A stretch of DNA of 64,000 nucleotides. Source: Corticium candelabrum (Eukaryota; Porifera; Homoscleromorpha; Homosclerophorida; Plakinidae). Numbering within the stretch: the stretch's first letter is position 1; every line of letters begins with the position of its first letter. Below, in pieces: positions 49,774 to 61,279 of the stretch. The DNA is taken from the NCBI RefSeq assembly GCF_963422355.1, contig NC_085103.1:2443731-2507730 (forward strand), given 5' to 3'. The notes beneath the pieces were generated by a model, which was not told the origin of the DNA, searched no databases, and was given only the letters and a program-made list of their open reading frames with translations. Made by a program: the position numbers and the translations under genes.

Positions 49774-51052
49774 ATATTCCTTGATATAAAGAGAGGAACA
49801 GATTGTAGTTAGAGTGTTCAGAATGAGTGTTCAGAACAAGTCATTCCTGTTTTAAGTCCAGCAAACTGTGCACCCACTAGAAAAATAGGCATCTTCATTG
49901 TGTGTGTTTTAATTTTATTGTTAAAATGGATCATGCATTGATTCTACGTATTTTAGGCTAATGAAAAACTGTGTTCTGTGGCAACAGACTGTCCAGATCA
50001 ACAACTTCCTGTAATTCTGTCTGTTTGCCATACATTTCTTATGCAAACAAATTAATTGCGGTAACAGCAGAGTACATGATTAATAAACAGGTTCTTCTGC
50101 AATAGTTACTAGTATATACAGTAGTGGACAAAAGTATTTGCCGGGTAGTTCTTTTGTTGATTTTCATCATACTCTGGCCTACAGAATGGAAATAGGTGCC
50201 GATGTGAGCACAAATGGATAAGTTAGTTTGTTTTCAAAGGTTGTAATATTGTTTGCATTGAATATGCTTTGATAAGTTGTAATGTAAACTTAATCGGCTT
50301 TTAACTAGGTTGTAACTATAATCTTAAATTGCAACAACCAACTGATTTAGACTCAATTCTATACCAATTAGTCTCGATTTTGCCATTGCATGACAAACAT
50401 TGACCAAGAAGTCGCTTTATTAGTATTTTGTGCTTCCACCCAAACACAGACATACTGAAAAACCCTTGAAATTTCTTGCCCAGCAAATACTTTTGTCCAC
50501 TACTGTATATACACACTTATAAATTATAAATTACTATTTATGAAATCATATTTAAGGTTAAAAATACTACCATAAATACATAAACTGTGCTATAATGTTA
50601 CTAAATACTTTATTCTAATAAATTAATAATTAGTTCATCAACTACTATCAACTAATTAGCAAAATGTACAAACCTCTGCCGTCTTGTATAATAACTGCAT
50701 CACGTAAAGCTTTTCTGGAGTCAACAGTTTCTCGAGAAAGTCGATTTCTGCAAAGAAAACGGTTTGTAGCAACCAACATTCCCCGTATTGGGGCTCTCCT
50801 TTCACTGCCACCGTTGCTTACTCAGTGTGGTAACTGCTCGCAGAGAAAGCGCAATTCCCACGATCTGTTAGCATAACAACACATTTCGAACTACTAAATC
50901 ATGATCGTGAGCCATGCGTGCACGTGAGAATGGGCTACTGTGCACGTGCAAGTTAAACTAATCCGGGCTATATATCCGGGATGTGTGTTTGTGAAGTGGA
51001 CCCAAAAAAATTTGCTCCCTCGCGGCGAAAGGGGTCTGGCTACACGAGACTA
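49774..51052 (-). repeat. MULE terminal inverted repeat, right
   Basis: Reverse complement of the left repeat, same length (1,279 bp), with the outer end at 51052 and the right target duplication GAATTCTAT at 51053-51061. Inner border precedes ATATTCC at 49774. Confidence 0.92.
50119..50505 (-). mobile_element. Mariner/Tc1-type MITE nested in the right terminal repeat
   Basis: Reverse complement of 41749-42135, same 387-bp length, same flanking TA and same position inside the repeat. Confidence 0.88.
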
Positions 51053-51078
51053 GAATTCTATATCTACAACCTAGCATC

Positions 51079-51171
<93 letters not shown>
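51079..51171. repeat. (TG)n microsatellite
   Basis: About 92 bases of TG just outside the right end of the MULE. Confidence 0.95.
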
Positions 51172-51174
<3 letters not shown>

Positions 51175-51385
51175 CATGAGAAACACGAAACATAAATTAA
51201 TTAATTATGTCCTGTATGTTCAAGGAAGACATTCTGAGAGGTTGTTTGCTAATTAACAAACGTATGAATGGTTGCATCTTATCTAATTAAAGTCACAGTT
51301 CTATAGTTTATGTGCATGTAGTGCAAGTCCATTGAATCTTTCTTGTCCCATTGTAGACTTTACGTAAGTTTCAATTAAGTTAAAT

Positions 51386-54066
51386 AACAGGATGCTCTAG
51401 GAAAGAGAGGCTCTAAATGCACTGTACCGTACAACGTCAACAGGACCTCCAGACCATGTCTGATTACAAAAAATAGAGAAATAATTGTCTAAAGCAATAA
51501 TTATTGATTTCTTAACACAAAGAAAATTATTGTTGAAGTCTCGAGTTTTTGGTAAGTCAAGGGGTAGGCATCTATTTGTTGAACATTTAGAAATCTAAAG
51601 ATATTTTTTAGTATCTTGGTCGATAAAAAGGAGTGACTTTCCACAAAGTCAATTTGAAGAACTTGATGCTCAGTGCCTGCAAACTAATTTACTAATTTTA
51701 ATTATTTATTAATCTATTTCCGAGAACTTTCTACGAATCATCTAAAGTACCTGGCCTGCACCATATGTAGTTATTTATGAAATATTTTGATTTATAAAGT
51801 CAAACTATCGCTGCTTTGCTAAGTCTTTCAGAAGCTATGAGAATTTGAAAGAGGCTTTCAGTCTGAAGCCTTGTCAAATGAAGCGCATGTAGTTTTAGCT
51901 CGTACTGCAGCAAAGTTTTAACTTCCTGTGAAGTTATCGAAACATCGGATGACGGATTTGAAAAAGAGAGATGTATATATTCTATAGGACTTCCGGATGT
52001 CGGATAGGTTCAATTGAAGTTTCAGTTGATTGTCGTTGTTCTCTATAGTAATAGCATATCAAAATTTGAATTAAATCATTGAAACACAATGCTGTCCAAA
52101 GCAATTACTTTTTCTAATTAATTATTATATTATATAGAGAATTTGCTACGAGCCTTTACATTTTGATTCTGCGGAGGAGTGGCATAGAATGTGTAAAAAA
52201 CATCCGGGCAATTGAACCTTCGACAAAGGGTGTGTAGGCGATTCTCTAGAGACAGAAGGAGTGACTTTCTGACGACACCGATTTCCAAACGAAGGAAGGT
52301 ATTGAATGGACAACAAATTTGTTAACGTTAGTAGAGGAAAGGCGAGCTGCAACAGATGTTACTGGCCGCCGCGATCACCTAATTAGCTAACCAGGAAATG
52401 TGCCGCAGAGTTCATCCTAAGATGGCCCTATAACCCTAGAGTTTACGTCCTAACTCCATCTATTTTAGAAGTTATGATGCGTGTGACGGCACATTTCCTG
52501 TAGTAGAAGCTGTTGCTTACAGACCTGTGACTGTCAACTTTCCCTGCAACTATCATGAGTCTCACCCAATTTTGCTAGGCTCACTCACCACTGGAGTATA
52601 GAGTCGGGGAAAGGGGGAAGCTAGAATCTCCCCAGTCTTCGCAGGCGAGTCAAGCAGAAGCGTCATGTTCACGTCAGGTTACCAAATAGTCAAGCTTTAC
52701 TAGAATCTGTTTGATGGAACACGTCAGTGTTTCGGTATGATGAAGACTGAAGCCAGTGTGGAAAAAGTTGTGACAGGTGAAGTGTGCATGCCCATCACAC
52801 TTTTCCGGCTGCAGTGGCGGACGTCCATGCTGCAAGAGAGCAAAAAGGAAAGGGGGCGTGGCTTTGGAATGGCCAGCTCCTCCGAACTTGAGGACCACGC
52901 TACGTCAGTGCTCTTACCGAAGGTCTCTTGATGTCACGCAAAATGTATTGTAATACGTCGTGATATTGGCATGCTTAAAAAGACCAATACTCTGTAAGGC
53001 GATTTATATGTTCCAGTATAATCGATAATCTCAGGAAAGTTGGGTCTGGTGACGTGGGACTATGGCTCTGGTCTTGTGTATTTATAATTGATCTTGAAGA
53101 AAGTATGGACCACACTTTTAGTCTTATTCAATTCTGAATGGAAGCGTCGAGAGCTATACTGTTGCATGTAGAAGCAATTTAGAACACAATCCAGTGCCTC
53201 AGGCTTTCAGGCGTTCATACAAAGTCTGGCAGCAGGGGATTCTAATTATTCTTATATCTCGCCCCTAATATACCTGATTTAAACCGAATTTGTGGGTTTT
53301 GTATTTACTCTTATTGCCAAGGTGCTCTACAAATCTATCTACCTGGTACAGAATCGACTGTCAGAGAAGAGCAATTCAAGAGTGTAAGTGACTAATTAAT
53401 TGTCTCTTTCTTGCATAAACTAATGACCTGCGTAATGTGCCATACTATAGGCACCTGATAATTAATTATATGCGTGACAAATATTTTGAACCGCTTTAAA
53501 TCTTAATTAACTTTCATAACTGGTGTAATTGCTTCAGATATTTAGTTGATTCTCGTAAGACGTATGATATAAATTTAATTATTATTTGATTTTGAAACAG
53601 AGTTTGTAATGGTGGATCAAGAGGTGACGGACGACATGTTGCTGAAGATAGCACTTAACACCACAATATGTGCAAGTTGGAGTCATCTTGCATTATGTCT
53701 TGATTATGAGATGTTTGGTGGTGGAGGTGTTAAATTAATTAAGCAGGAACACGTTGATGACCCATTTACGCAAGTAACAAGCATGTTGGAAAAATGGCAC
53801 AACCATCATGCTAAAAAAGCCACGGTCCAGAAGCTCATTACAGCGATGTGTAACTGCCAGTGGGAACGTCAGGCTGAAGAAATATTTGGAGAGAGATTGG
53901 TAAAGCTTGCCACACAAGCTAATGCTGACTCTCCAGACGGTCAGAATGCAAGTGAAAATCGTTGATAGATTTCTGCGTATGTCTAAAAAATTCACATTTG
54001 ATATAGGTTTACCTGACCCTCTTAGAAGAAAGATTACGCCGCTGCAGCTGATGGAGGTATATCACT
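51386..54066 (+). repeat. Segmental duplication copy B
   Basis: Directly oriented copy of 28504-33010, lacking the microsatellite-palindrome segment and 1,116 bp inside the gene. Includes the upstream block with GGACTTCCGG-like single arm, the CTCACCCAATTTTGCTAGG block and the first exons of the death-domain gene. Confidence 0.85.
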
Positions 54067-54547
54067 TAATTGTCTTGCTACAGAACTTTGTCATGCACTA
54101 TAGGCGAGTACTACCAACCAGGTTTAATGTAGCTACAGAAATGTTAGTCACGTGAGTCCACCTAATGAATGTGATCCAACAGGAACGTACTACAAAAGCT
54201 TACTAGAATACCAAGTTTGAACTTTAGACAAAAGACACACATTTCACTGTTTTGTTGGTACAGTATTTTACGTTGTCTGAAATCTGTTGCTTTCTTGACA
54301 GGTTTCAAAAGAACTTCTAGACCTATGGCTAGAGATTGGCGTTGCCTTAAAGATACCAAAGGGGAACTTGAAAAACATCGAGCATAAGCACAGGGATGAT
54401 TTGTCAAAGCGCCTCTTCGAGGTCCTAGAACTATGGTGTGATCGTGAAGTTATTCCCACTGTTGGAGCTCTGGTGGAAGCCTGTAAATGTAAAGGAGTGA
54501 ATGCAGAAGTAAGATGTCGGAAAGCTCTCGGTCTTATTCCCAAGTAA
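53322..54547 (+). CDS. Tandem death-domain protein B (5' end undefined)
   Basis: Exons: 53322-53393 (QIYLPGTESTVREEQFKS), about 53605-53951, 54007-54056 and 54302-54547. From ATG 53609 the product is 212 residues. The first death domain (CASWSHLALCL, SMLEKWHNHHAKKATV, ERQAEEIFG) is the twin of that in gene A. The Ser/Asp linker is shorter because the domain exon is fused directly to SPDGQNA, and then comes the shared 50-nt exon (LPDPLRRKITPLQLME). The second death domain (LWLEIGVALKIPKGNL, LFEVLELWCDREVIPTV) is clearly different from gene A's. The acceptor before VMVDQ is read as ACAGAG|TTTGTA; with CAG|AGTTTG a stop would follow. Function inferred as an intracellular death-fold adaptor. Confidence 0.7.
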
Positions 54548-54971
54548 AAACTGGATTTATCAGCTCGCATATGTGTGATGACTTGTGTACAACTTGAACG
54601 TCTTTTATATACCGCAACATGTTAAATAGCATTAAAGAAATGCATTCCGAGCAGCATATATATAGCTAGTTTTAGTGTTGGCTTTTTTGCTTTTTTGTGG
54701 TAGGTATAAGTTATTGGAAGGCAAAATCGTACGTCTACTCTGCTTTCAACCGTGTTGTCGTTGTCCTAGCCACATGCAGGCGTAGGAACCTGGTTTTGTT
54801 TTTGTAAAATATATAAAAAGTATATAATTTTTTGTATATTTTGAAATGATACATTTAGTTGTCAGTGTTCGGCGTATTTTGGTTACTTGAAGACTTGAAT
54901 CGGGTACACATAAAACTCGCGCTAAAGCTGGACAATTTCCCCGAGGGCTCTTAACGTGCTTTAGGCAAGAC

Positions 54972-57900
54972 ATGGCGGACCAAGCAGAGTGGATTCGTCG
55001 TTGGCAACCTACTCTTTCGTCGCAGCCTTGGAAAATTCTTAGAATTGATGATACTCTCTATCTTTTTAAAACTCATTTCGGCGAGTCGTCATACGCTATA
55101 TGTTTGTGTGACTTCCAGACCATTTACCATGAAAAAGTGGAGAACCAAAATGTCACAAGAAGATGTAAGGTATATCAATATGCAGAAGAGAAGCTTAAAC
55201 TTTGCCTTGTCTGTATCTCATTCTTCCTTTTATTGAGTATGTGTCAGACTCCACATGTGTTTACTGGCTTGTTGATTTATTGTTGCTCCTTGCTGTCATT
55301 CTTTGCTTACAGTCTTTGAACCCGAAATTTGAAGCTCCTCTTTCTCGTCTGTTAAGTCACTTGTCACAGAACATTCAGTCAGAGGAAAAGCAATGTCAGT
55401 GGAGTTTACAGAAGCAGACAGACGAAGATGGTGAAGTTGTTTTGGCTACCATCAAAACACAACTCTCCGGTCTACCGTTTGTGTGGGAGTTTCACTTGAG
55501 GAAGGCAGCAGAGAAAGAGGTAATGGTGACTTTAGGGTTTTGACGATTTTGTTAATAAGGTTGGAAAGTAATACCTGCCTGTGTCTGTCTTCAGGTGTAA
55601 CTGAGTAGTTTAATTTGTGGATTAGTCTTAATTTAAAGATGGCAGATTAGCTATGATTGTGATGTTGTTTGGCGACGGAGAGCAATACACTTTTTTAGTA
55701 AATTGGCTACATTGTTGTATTTAAGTTGATGAAGTCGTTGCAGTGTGCTTACTTTTGTCAATTTCAATGGTTTGTCTGACCGTCTGTCTGTTTTTCTGTG
55801 TGTCTTGATTATATTCATTTAAGCTCGATCGCAAACACTGAATATACATTAATCCTTGTCTTTGTCTCAAACTTGACAATGACTAAAACCGCCTATGCCA
55901 TTTAGATGGCTGTTTGTCTGTCTGTCTGTCTGTCTGTCAATACATATATTTTCATACATCAGCACTATTACAGTCTAATTTTCCAAACACCAGTTCAAAA
56001 GCCCACAATGGGCCACACAACAAAACCCAACTACTTGTCTGTCTGTCTGTCCGTGTGTTTGTATATTGCTGAAGGGAATGCAGCACCATGTGTTATGCAA
56101 GCATCCTCTGTCAAACATGCTGCAAGGATAAGGTCATGTTAGGGACGTGGAGCAGGATCATGGCTTCAAGCTATTCCTTCAGCACCAAAATTTGCTCGAA
56201 AGTCCTCAGAATTTCATGTGGCAGCATTTTTGAGACTTTTTATTCCTATACCGTATTCCCAGATTGTTACCAAGTGTGATTGTGGTACGAGCCTTGATGA
56301 ACATGGTTATCAAGTATTGACCTGCAAGTTTGGCGGTGGCTCAGTATGGTAACGCAATGCAATCGTGTCAACTTGGGCTAAATGTTTAGTCGAGTTAAAT
56401 ATTCCTCATCAAGTTGAGCCAAGATAGGTATACTGACTCTGAGAAAAGACCGGATATAACAACATATGATCCCACTGGACACTTGACAAAAGGCCTGGAC
56501 ATTTCACTTGCTCATTCACATTCTTGTGACACCGTACAATCAGCTGCCAAAATATCAGGTTTAATCAGCTGAGTTGAGAGAAAAATGCAAAATGACAAAA
56601 TATGGTCAACAGCAGTCTATAGCAGGATCTGATACAACATGTATTCCACTGGCTTTTGAACACTTAGGCTTTTGGGGCCCTATGGCTGAAGACTATCTCG
56701 ATAAGATCTCCAAAATTTCAAAAGATGCAAATGGAAAAAGCAGCGAAACAGACTTTAGAGATAGATGGAGAAAGCAACTGTCTGTAGTTGTACAGTCTTG
56801 CAACTCTTGTGTGATTTTTAAAAGTTGTCAGATTTATCTATGTGCAATTTTGATGATTTTCTGTGTGATAAAGATGTTCAACATTTTGTTCATTGACTGT
56901 TATTGTTATGCATACATAAAGTTAGCGATTGTTATTGGTAGAGTAAGAGTTCAAATATAGCAATGTCTGTCTGTTTGTCTGTTTGTCTACTTTCTGCTTA
57001 TTTGTGTGCCTGTCAGAATCTGCCTGCTTGTCACGGTCTGTTTTCTTGCTTCCTTGCTTGTCTTTCTTATTGTTTGTCTTTTCTCTGTTAGGGGGCAACT
57101 CCAATTACCAGACATTTCTTCAATTCAAACAATCATCAGATTGGTGGTTCGAACAAATGTCTGACACATGTTTAATAACACCAATGTTTCCAAAACTGGC
57201 TCTTTCAGCCTCACTTTCCTGAATAGTGTAGCTTGCATCATGACAGGCTGTATTAACTTTATACCAACAAGCGAAGGATAATATGTTAGCCATCTACTAG
57301 TGTATGTTGCTCTCAGACTGGAAAACAGTCAGCACGAACAATGGATATTATTGACACACAGCTCATTGGGTTGTGCCATTAAGATGACACTATCAGTGGG
57401 CTAGGCTAAAGTGTAGGTGCAAACTTTAATATCTGGTATCAGACATTTTCAATCTAAACAGGTTTCTACTCCACCCATACACTTTCAAATGTTATCCTGA
57501 TTGGAGAAATGTCCGGTAATTGGAGATCCCCTTATAGCAAAACCTTTTATCCTGTCAATGATATTCAATAATGATGTTTATGTATGTTGTATTTAGTTGC
57601 AATATCAACTGCTGTTTCCACTACTTGCAATGGTTGGTGAGCTCGGCCGCAGACAGTCAGAACTTAAAAGACTGTTAGAGGCCAAAGATTGTGAAATACA
57701 AGACTACAAGACATCTGGAGCACGTGTTTCAAGACGTATGTTGTCATTAGTCGTAATACTTGAAATTATTGTTAATTAATTAATTAGTTATGCCATTATT
57801 ATTTCCAGGGACTCTGGAAACATTACAATTTGATGCTAAAGCTTTTACTAATGAAATGAATTTATCACAGGTAGAGCCCCATTATTTAGATATCAATTCT

Positions 57901-60249
57901 CGTTGAGTTGTTATAACTGTTGATAGAAATTTGAACAAGTAGTACGCAACTGTCAGTCACGAGCATTCGAATTGCCCGAGTGTCGGGAACTTTACAAGCA
58001 AGTTATGGCAAAGGATGCTTTTCTTAATCGAAGGATAGACACAGGTCTCATGTTGTGATTTGTACATGCTTCCTGACCTTCTCCATTTGCCTGCATGTCA
58101 CTTGTTCGCAATGTATGAAGTAAAGTGTGTACATATTTTATTGTATTGGCGTGGTCAGGTACGCAAGAGTCAGCTAGAGAGCTTGTGCAGGTCTCGTGGA
58201 GGTAGAATATACATGATAATCCAACCTATTGTCATAGCTACAGAATGTACCCTGGGCATATTTTAGAGTCAACATTACACTACACTGCTATTGGCTGTCA
58301 TTAGGGGTGAGCCCCAGTCTACTATCACTCATTAGTATTACACAAACTTTCACGAGCATTAAGCGACACAACTAAACAACCTTAGCTGTGGCAGTATAAA
58401 ACCAATTAATTGACAACACAAGTATTAGTTATTACAGGTGGAGCTGGTGTTTATGGCATTTATTGACCCGAGGCCTCAAGGGATTATCAACGAGATAATT
58501 GACCAAGCCGGAGGCGAGGTTCAAGTATTGAGGTGATAAACCCTGAGGCCGAGGTGTCGATAATGCCATAAACACCACATACCCATGCAATATCCAATTT
58601 ATTGTATTGGCGTGGATTTGGTACAGTAAGCAAGTTTATGGCCACAACAATCTGCAGAGTGCCTTGAAACAGATGTGTTCAGAAGCAGGCATTGCTGGTC
58701 GATCCAATCATGCTCTCAGAGGCACAGCGGCCAACTGAATGTTCCAGTCAGGTGTACCGGAACACCTAATTCAGGAACGTACAGGCCATCGGAGCCTGCA
58801 AGCCCTCAGAACATACCAGAAGACTTCAGATAAACAGAAATTTGCCGTCAGCAAGATCTTGGCTACTGGGGAAAGCTTCCAGAAATGCCTGAAGCCAACA
58901 CCCACTAGTGACAACAAGGAGAACAACCCCAGCAATGCTGCTGAATGGGACAGGTTGTGTGAAGCAGCAACACCTGCACTCCCTTTCCACTTTTCAAATT
59001 GCAGCGTTACATTCTACATGGGCAACAAGCAGTAAATAACTTGTTTGTGCTTGTAACCTTGCTGACGTAATTAGTAGATGTTATAGGTGTTATGTGACTA
59101 CCCTAAGTTAGTTGTGTTATGTTTGGTAGCTAATGGCTTGCGAAAGTTTGTGTAAGGGTAAGGTGCTAATAGACTAAATGGCATTTAGTGTATTGTATTC
59201 GAGCCTGAAGTTTACTCTAAAATATACCCAGGGTATATTCTGTTGCTATGACAGTGGGTGGATTATTGGTATATTCTACCTCCACGTGACCTGTACAATC
59301 GCTGTAACTGCCTCATATTGCGTACCCAACCACGCCCATACAATAAAGCTACTAATTAGGCCAGGAAAGAGTTGCAATAACACAAAACTGTATTGCTTGT
59401 TGCCCATATAAAGGGTCAGGTAGGCGGGCTACAGTTCAAATCTACACAGGTCATGCAACCACTAATCACAAAGTTGTTGTTGAAACAACCACGCCCATAC
59501 AATAAATTACAAATTAAATGGAAGATGGTGTATGACATTGTTGTCCCCTCAGCCTCAGGGCTTATCACCTTATCACCTTGATAATTGAACCTCACCTCTA
59601 CTTGGGTCAATTGTCTGGTTGATAATCCTTGTGAGGGCTCGCGTCAATAAATGTCATACCATCACCAACTACCCTTGTAATAACTAATACTTAATGTCTT
59701 ACTTGCAATGACTCATTATGAGTCAACACATACTACCAGCTTGTACAATTTATTGACTACAGTTGTCACGTGCTCAAAACAATAATTGACATGGTTGTCA
59801 TGGAGGATGTCGTGGAGTTGTGGATGGCAAGTTATTAGTTTATGTGAATGACTTTTATTTTACAGCTGATTCTGCTGCTGTCGATGAAGATAGTCTCTTT
59901 GGTTTGGTTTCGTCTCTGGAGGAGAGTGGCCAGCCAGTCAAAATGCCAGATGGAACAAGGGATCGAACGTCAACTGGCTCGTGGAGCAATCGAATGCCAT
60001 CTTCTTTAGTTCCCGAGTCAATGTCTGATGGTAGTAAACGTCGGTCTACTTCCAAATCACCTGATATATCCCCAAATATTGCATCACTTGCTCCATCATC
60101 TGCTGTAAGTTGCCATTAGGCAGACAGTTGTTATTTTGACACATTTTGTGCAGGAGATTGAAATGCAAACTCGAGCTGCTCTTGCAAAACGACTGGAAAG
60201 CGAGGCAGAAAAGGAGAAGAGCAAGAAGAAGAAGAAGAAACTTCTTTGA
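54972..60249 (+). CDS. NHEJ1: XLF/Cernunnos, non-homologous end-joining factor
   Basis: Nuclear scaffold that bridges DNA ends with XRCC4-ligase IV and Ku in double-strand-break repair. Seven exons with consistent phase: 54972-55169, 55313-55519, 57597-57735, 57809-57870, 57927-58044, 59866-60104 and 60154-60249; about 352 residues against 299 in human. The head domain shows QPWKILRIDDTLYLFKTHF, YAICLCDFQTIYHEKVEN and LSGLPFVWEF; the stalk shows AMVGELGRRQSELKRLLEA followed by KDCEIQDYKTSGA, equivalent to the human KDLEIQDYQESGA block. The tail is Ser-rich and ends with a run of lysines followed by LL and a stop, in the position of the Ku-binding tail of vertebrate XLF. The start is the first ATG, giving the aligned N-terminus. 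Introns 2 and 5 carry transposon remains. Identification is strong. Confidence 0.93.
55905..56060. repeat. (TCTG)n microsatellite tracts
   Basis: CTGT/TCTG tetranucleotide runs at about 55911-55938 and 56036-56052, and again near 56964-56990, in intron 2 of the XLF gene. They flank the retroelement remains. Confidence 0.85.
56181..56810 (+). pseudogene. Retroelement reverse-transcriptase C-terminal remains
   Basis: Translation gives AIPSAPKFARKSSEFHVAAF, RLFIPIPY and the zinc-knuckle-like CDCGTSLDEHGYQVLTCKFG, a pattern seen at the C-terminal ends of many non-LTR or related reverse transcriptases. After stops and shifts, the frame from 56574 continues with CKMTKYGQQQSIAGSD and AFEHLGFWGPMAEDYLDKI, a segment that usually follows in such elements. 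The exact family is not certain. It lies within intron 2 of the XLF gene. Confidence 0.6.
58420..59692. mobile_element. Inverted-repeat element in XLF intron 5
   Basis: Left AAGTATTAGTTATTACAGG (58420) and right TTGTAATAACTAATACTT (to 59692) are inverted, and the similarity extends inward for about 150 bp (TTTATTGACCCGAGG left; GCGTCAATAAATG right). A second pair is nearer the centre (TTTATTGTATTGGCGTGG at 58598; CCACGCCCATACAATAAA at 59490). Outer relatives of these segments also occur at 58141 and 59329, so the insertion is composite. It encloses a tyrosine-recombinase fragment. No clear target duplication found. Confidence 0.55.
58638..59034 (+). pseudogene. Crypton-like tyrosine recombinase fragment
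   Basis: One frame reads YGHNNLQSALKQMCSEAGIA, then NHALRGTAAN, a TGA, then MFQSGVPEHLIQERTGHRSL and QALRTYQKTSDKQ. The HxxR (HALR), GHRS and following Tyr are the C-terminal catalytic residues of tyrosine recombinases, and the surrounding words are typical of Crypton-type and KIAA1958-like proteins of marine invertebrates. The N-terminal half is missing and the in-frame TGA (58736-58738) makes it inactive. Confidence 0.75.
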
Positions 60250-60642
60250 AATGGTCGTGCACAGGGAGTGTGTCGTGGAAGTTGCTTTTCAGTGACATAG
60301 TACACCAATTATGGATATGCCTTTTATTAAATCTATTTGTTCTACACTACGTTTGTATTTTGAATGTGGAATCTGATTTGGCATCCAGTTGTGCAGTATT
60401 TTGGGCTACATGTTATGTGTAGAGGTATGAAAGGAACTCGCGGTGTTTCTTCTGGCTGAAATTGACTCGCACCAGCTCAATACTATGTTCAAAACAATTT
60501 AATTTAAAGTAATTTAAAAAGATATAGAGTGGTTATATATCTATATAGCAGGTGGGCCCGATTGGCTACTATTAGGATCTCAGTTGGAATAGTTTGTCAA
60601 TATCCAGCAGCTTTAACCGCAAATGTTGAAGCTTCTGTCTTG
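60250..60642. other. Intergenic after XLF
   Basis: Probable 3' untranslated region followed by AT-rich DNA. Nothing else recognised. Confidence 0.35.
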
Positions 60643-61244
60643 GGGTGCATTTCTTTTGCTTCTTCTGCTCTTCTGGAAGAGGCCAGAAGAGTCACGTGAC
60701 CTCTTCTGGTTGTTTCTTTTGCTTCTCCCCCCTTCTTCTAAAGTGTTAGAAGAGGCACGAGACCTCTTCTGGCTCTTCTGGCTGAAAGGCGGAAGAGGCA
60801 GAAGAGAAGAGGTCTCGTGACTTGTGAGACATGCGCATTAAAAACGCGCGTATTGATGGAGCCGTACGAGCGTCCTTCGCTTCCATTGCTTTGGAAACCA
60901 AGTGGTCTTCCAGCAATATCAAGTCCCACAACTACAGCTGCTGCTAGTGGGTGTTCTCCAAGGACCCCTTTAAGGAACCAGAAACGGAGACAACGGTTGT
61001 AGAAGTCGCCTCTTCGAGTAGAGATCCAGTTTCTTTAGTGAAAACCTTATTTTGCTAATTAATTTTACAACTAGAGTACGTCTGGACGTGTAAACTATTA
61101 ATGCGCATGCTCAGCTCTTCTAGGACCTCTTCTGGTCATTTCTTTGGCTTGGCTCTTCTGATCAGACTGGGCATGATCGACCTCTTCTGTTCTCTTCTGA
61201 CACCTCTATTCCAGAAGAGCAGAAGAGGCAAAAGAAATGCACCC
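60643..61244. mobile_element. Non-autonomous element with GGGTGCATTTCTTTTGC ends
   Basis: Left GGGTGCATTTCTTTTGCTTC and right GAGGCAAAAGAAATGCACCC are inverted repeats that continue for about 35 bp. The interior is dominated by CTCTTCTGG / CCAGAAGAG words on both strands, which can pair with each other. About 600 bp, no transposase. Superfamily not identified. Confidence 0.7.
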
Positions 61245-61279
61245 TTGATCTAATAGCCCCTGAGGCCTTGTATTGCATC

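Larger units (their letters stand above)
41201..51052 (-). mobile_element. Mutator-like (MULE) DNA transposon with Ulp1 protease domain
   Basis: The element is 9,852 bp. Ends begin TAGTCTCGTGTAGCCAGACC and are carried by terminal inverted repeats of 1,279 bp each (41201-42479; 49774-51052), flanked by a 9-bp direct repeat. Its genes run on the minus strand: Ulp1-like protease, FLYWCH-like zinc-binding domain, MULE DDE transposase, SWIM zinc finger and C-terminal tail. A long DDE of the MULE type with a SWIM finger and a C48 protease is a known combination in Mutator-superfamily elements of several eukaryotes. Coding parts are interrupted by stops, so the copy is probably no longer autonomous. 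Non-coding 46500-49770 holds several microsatellites. Confidence 0.88.
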
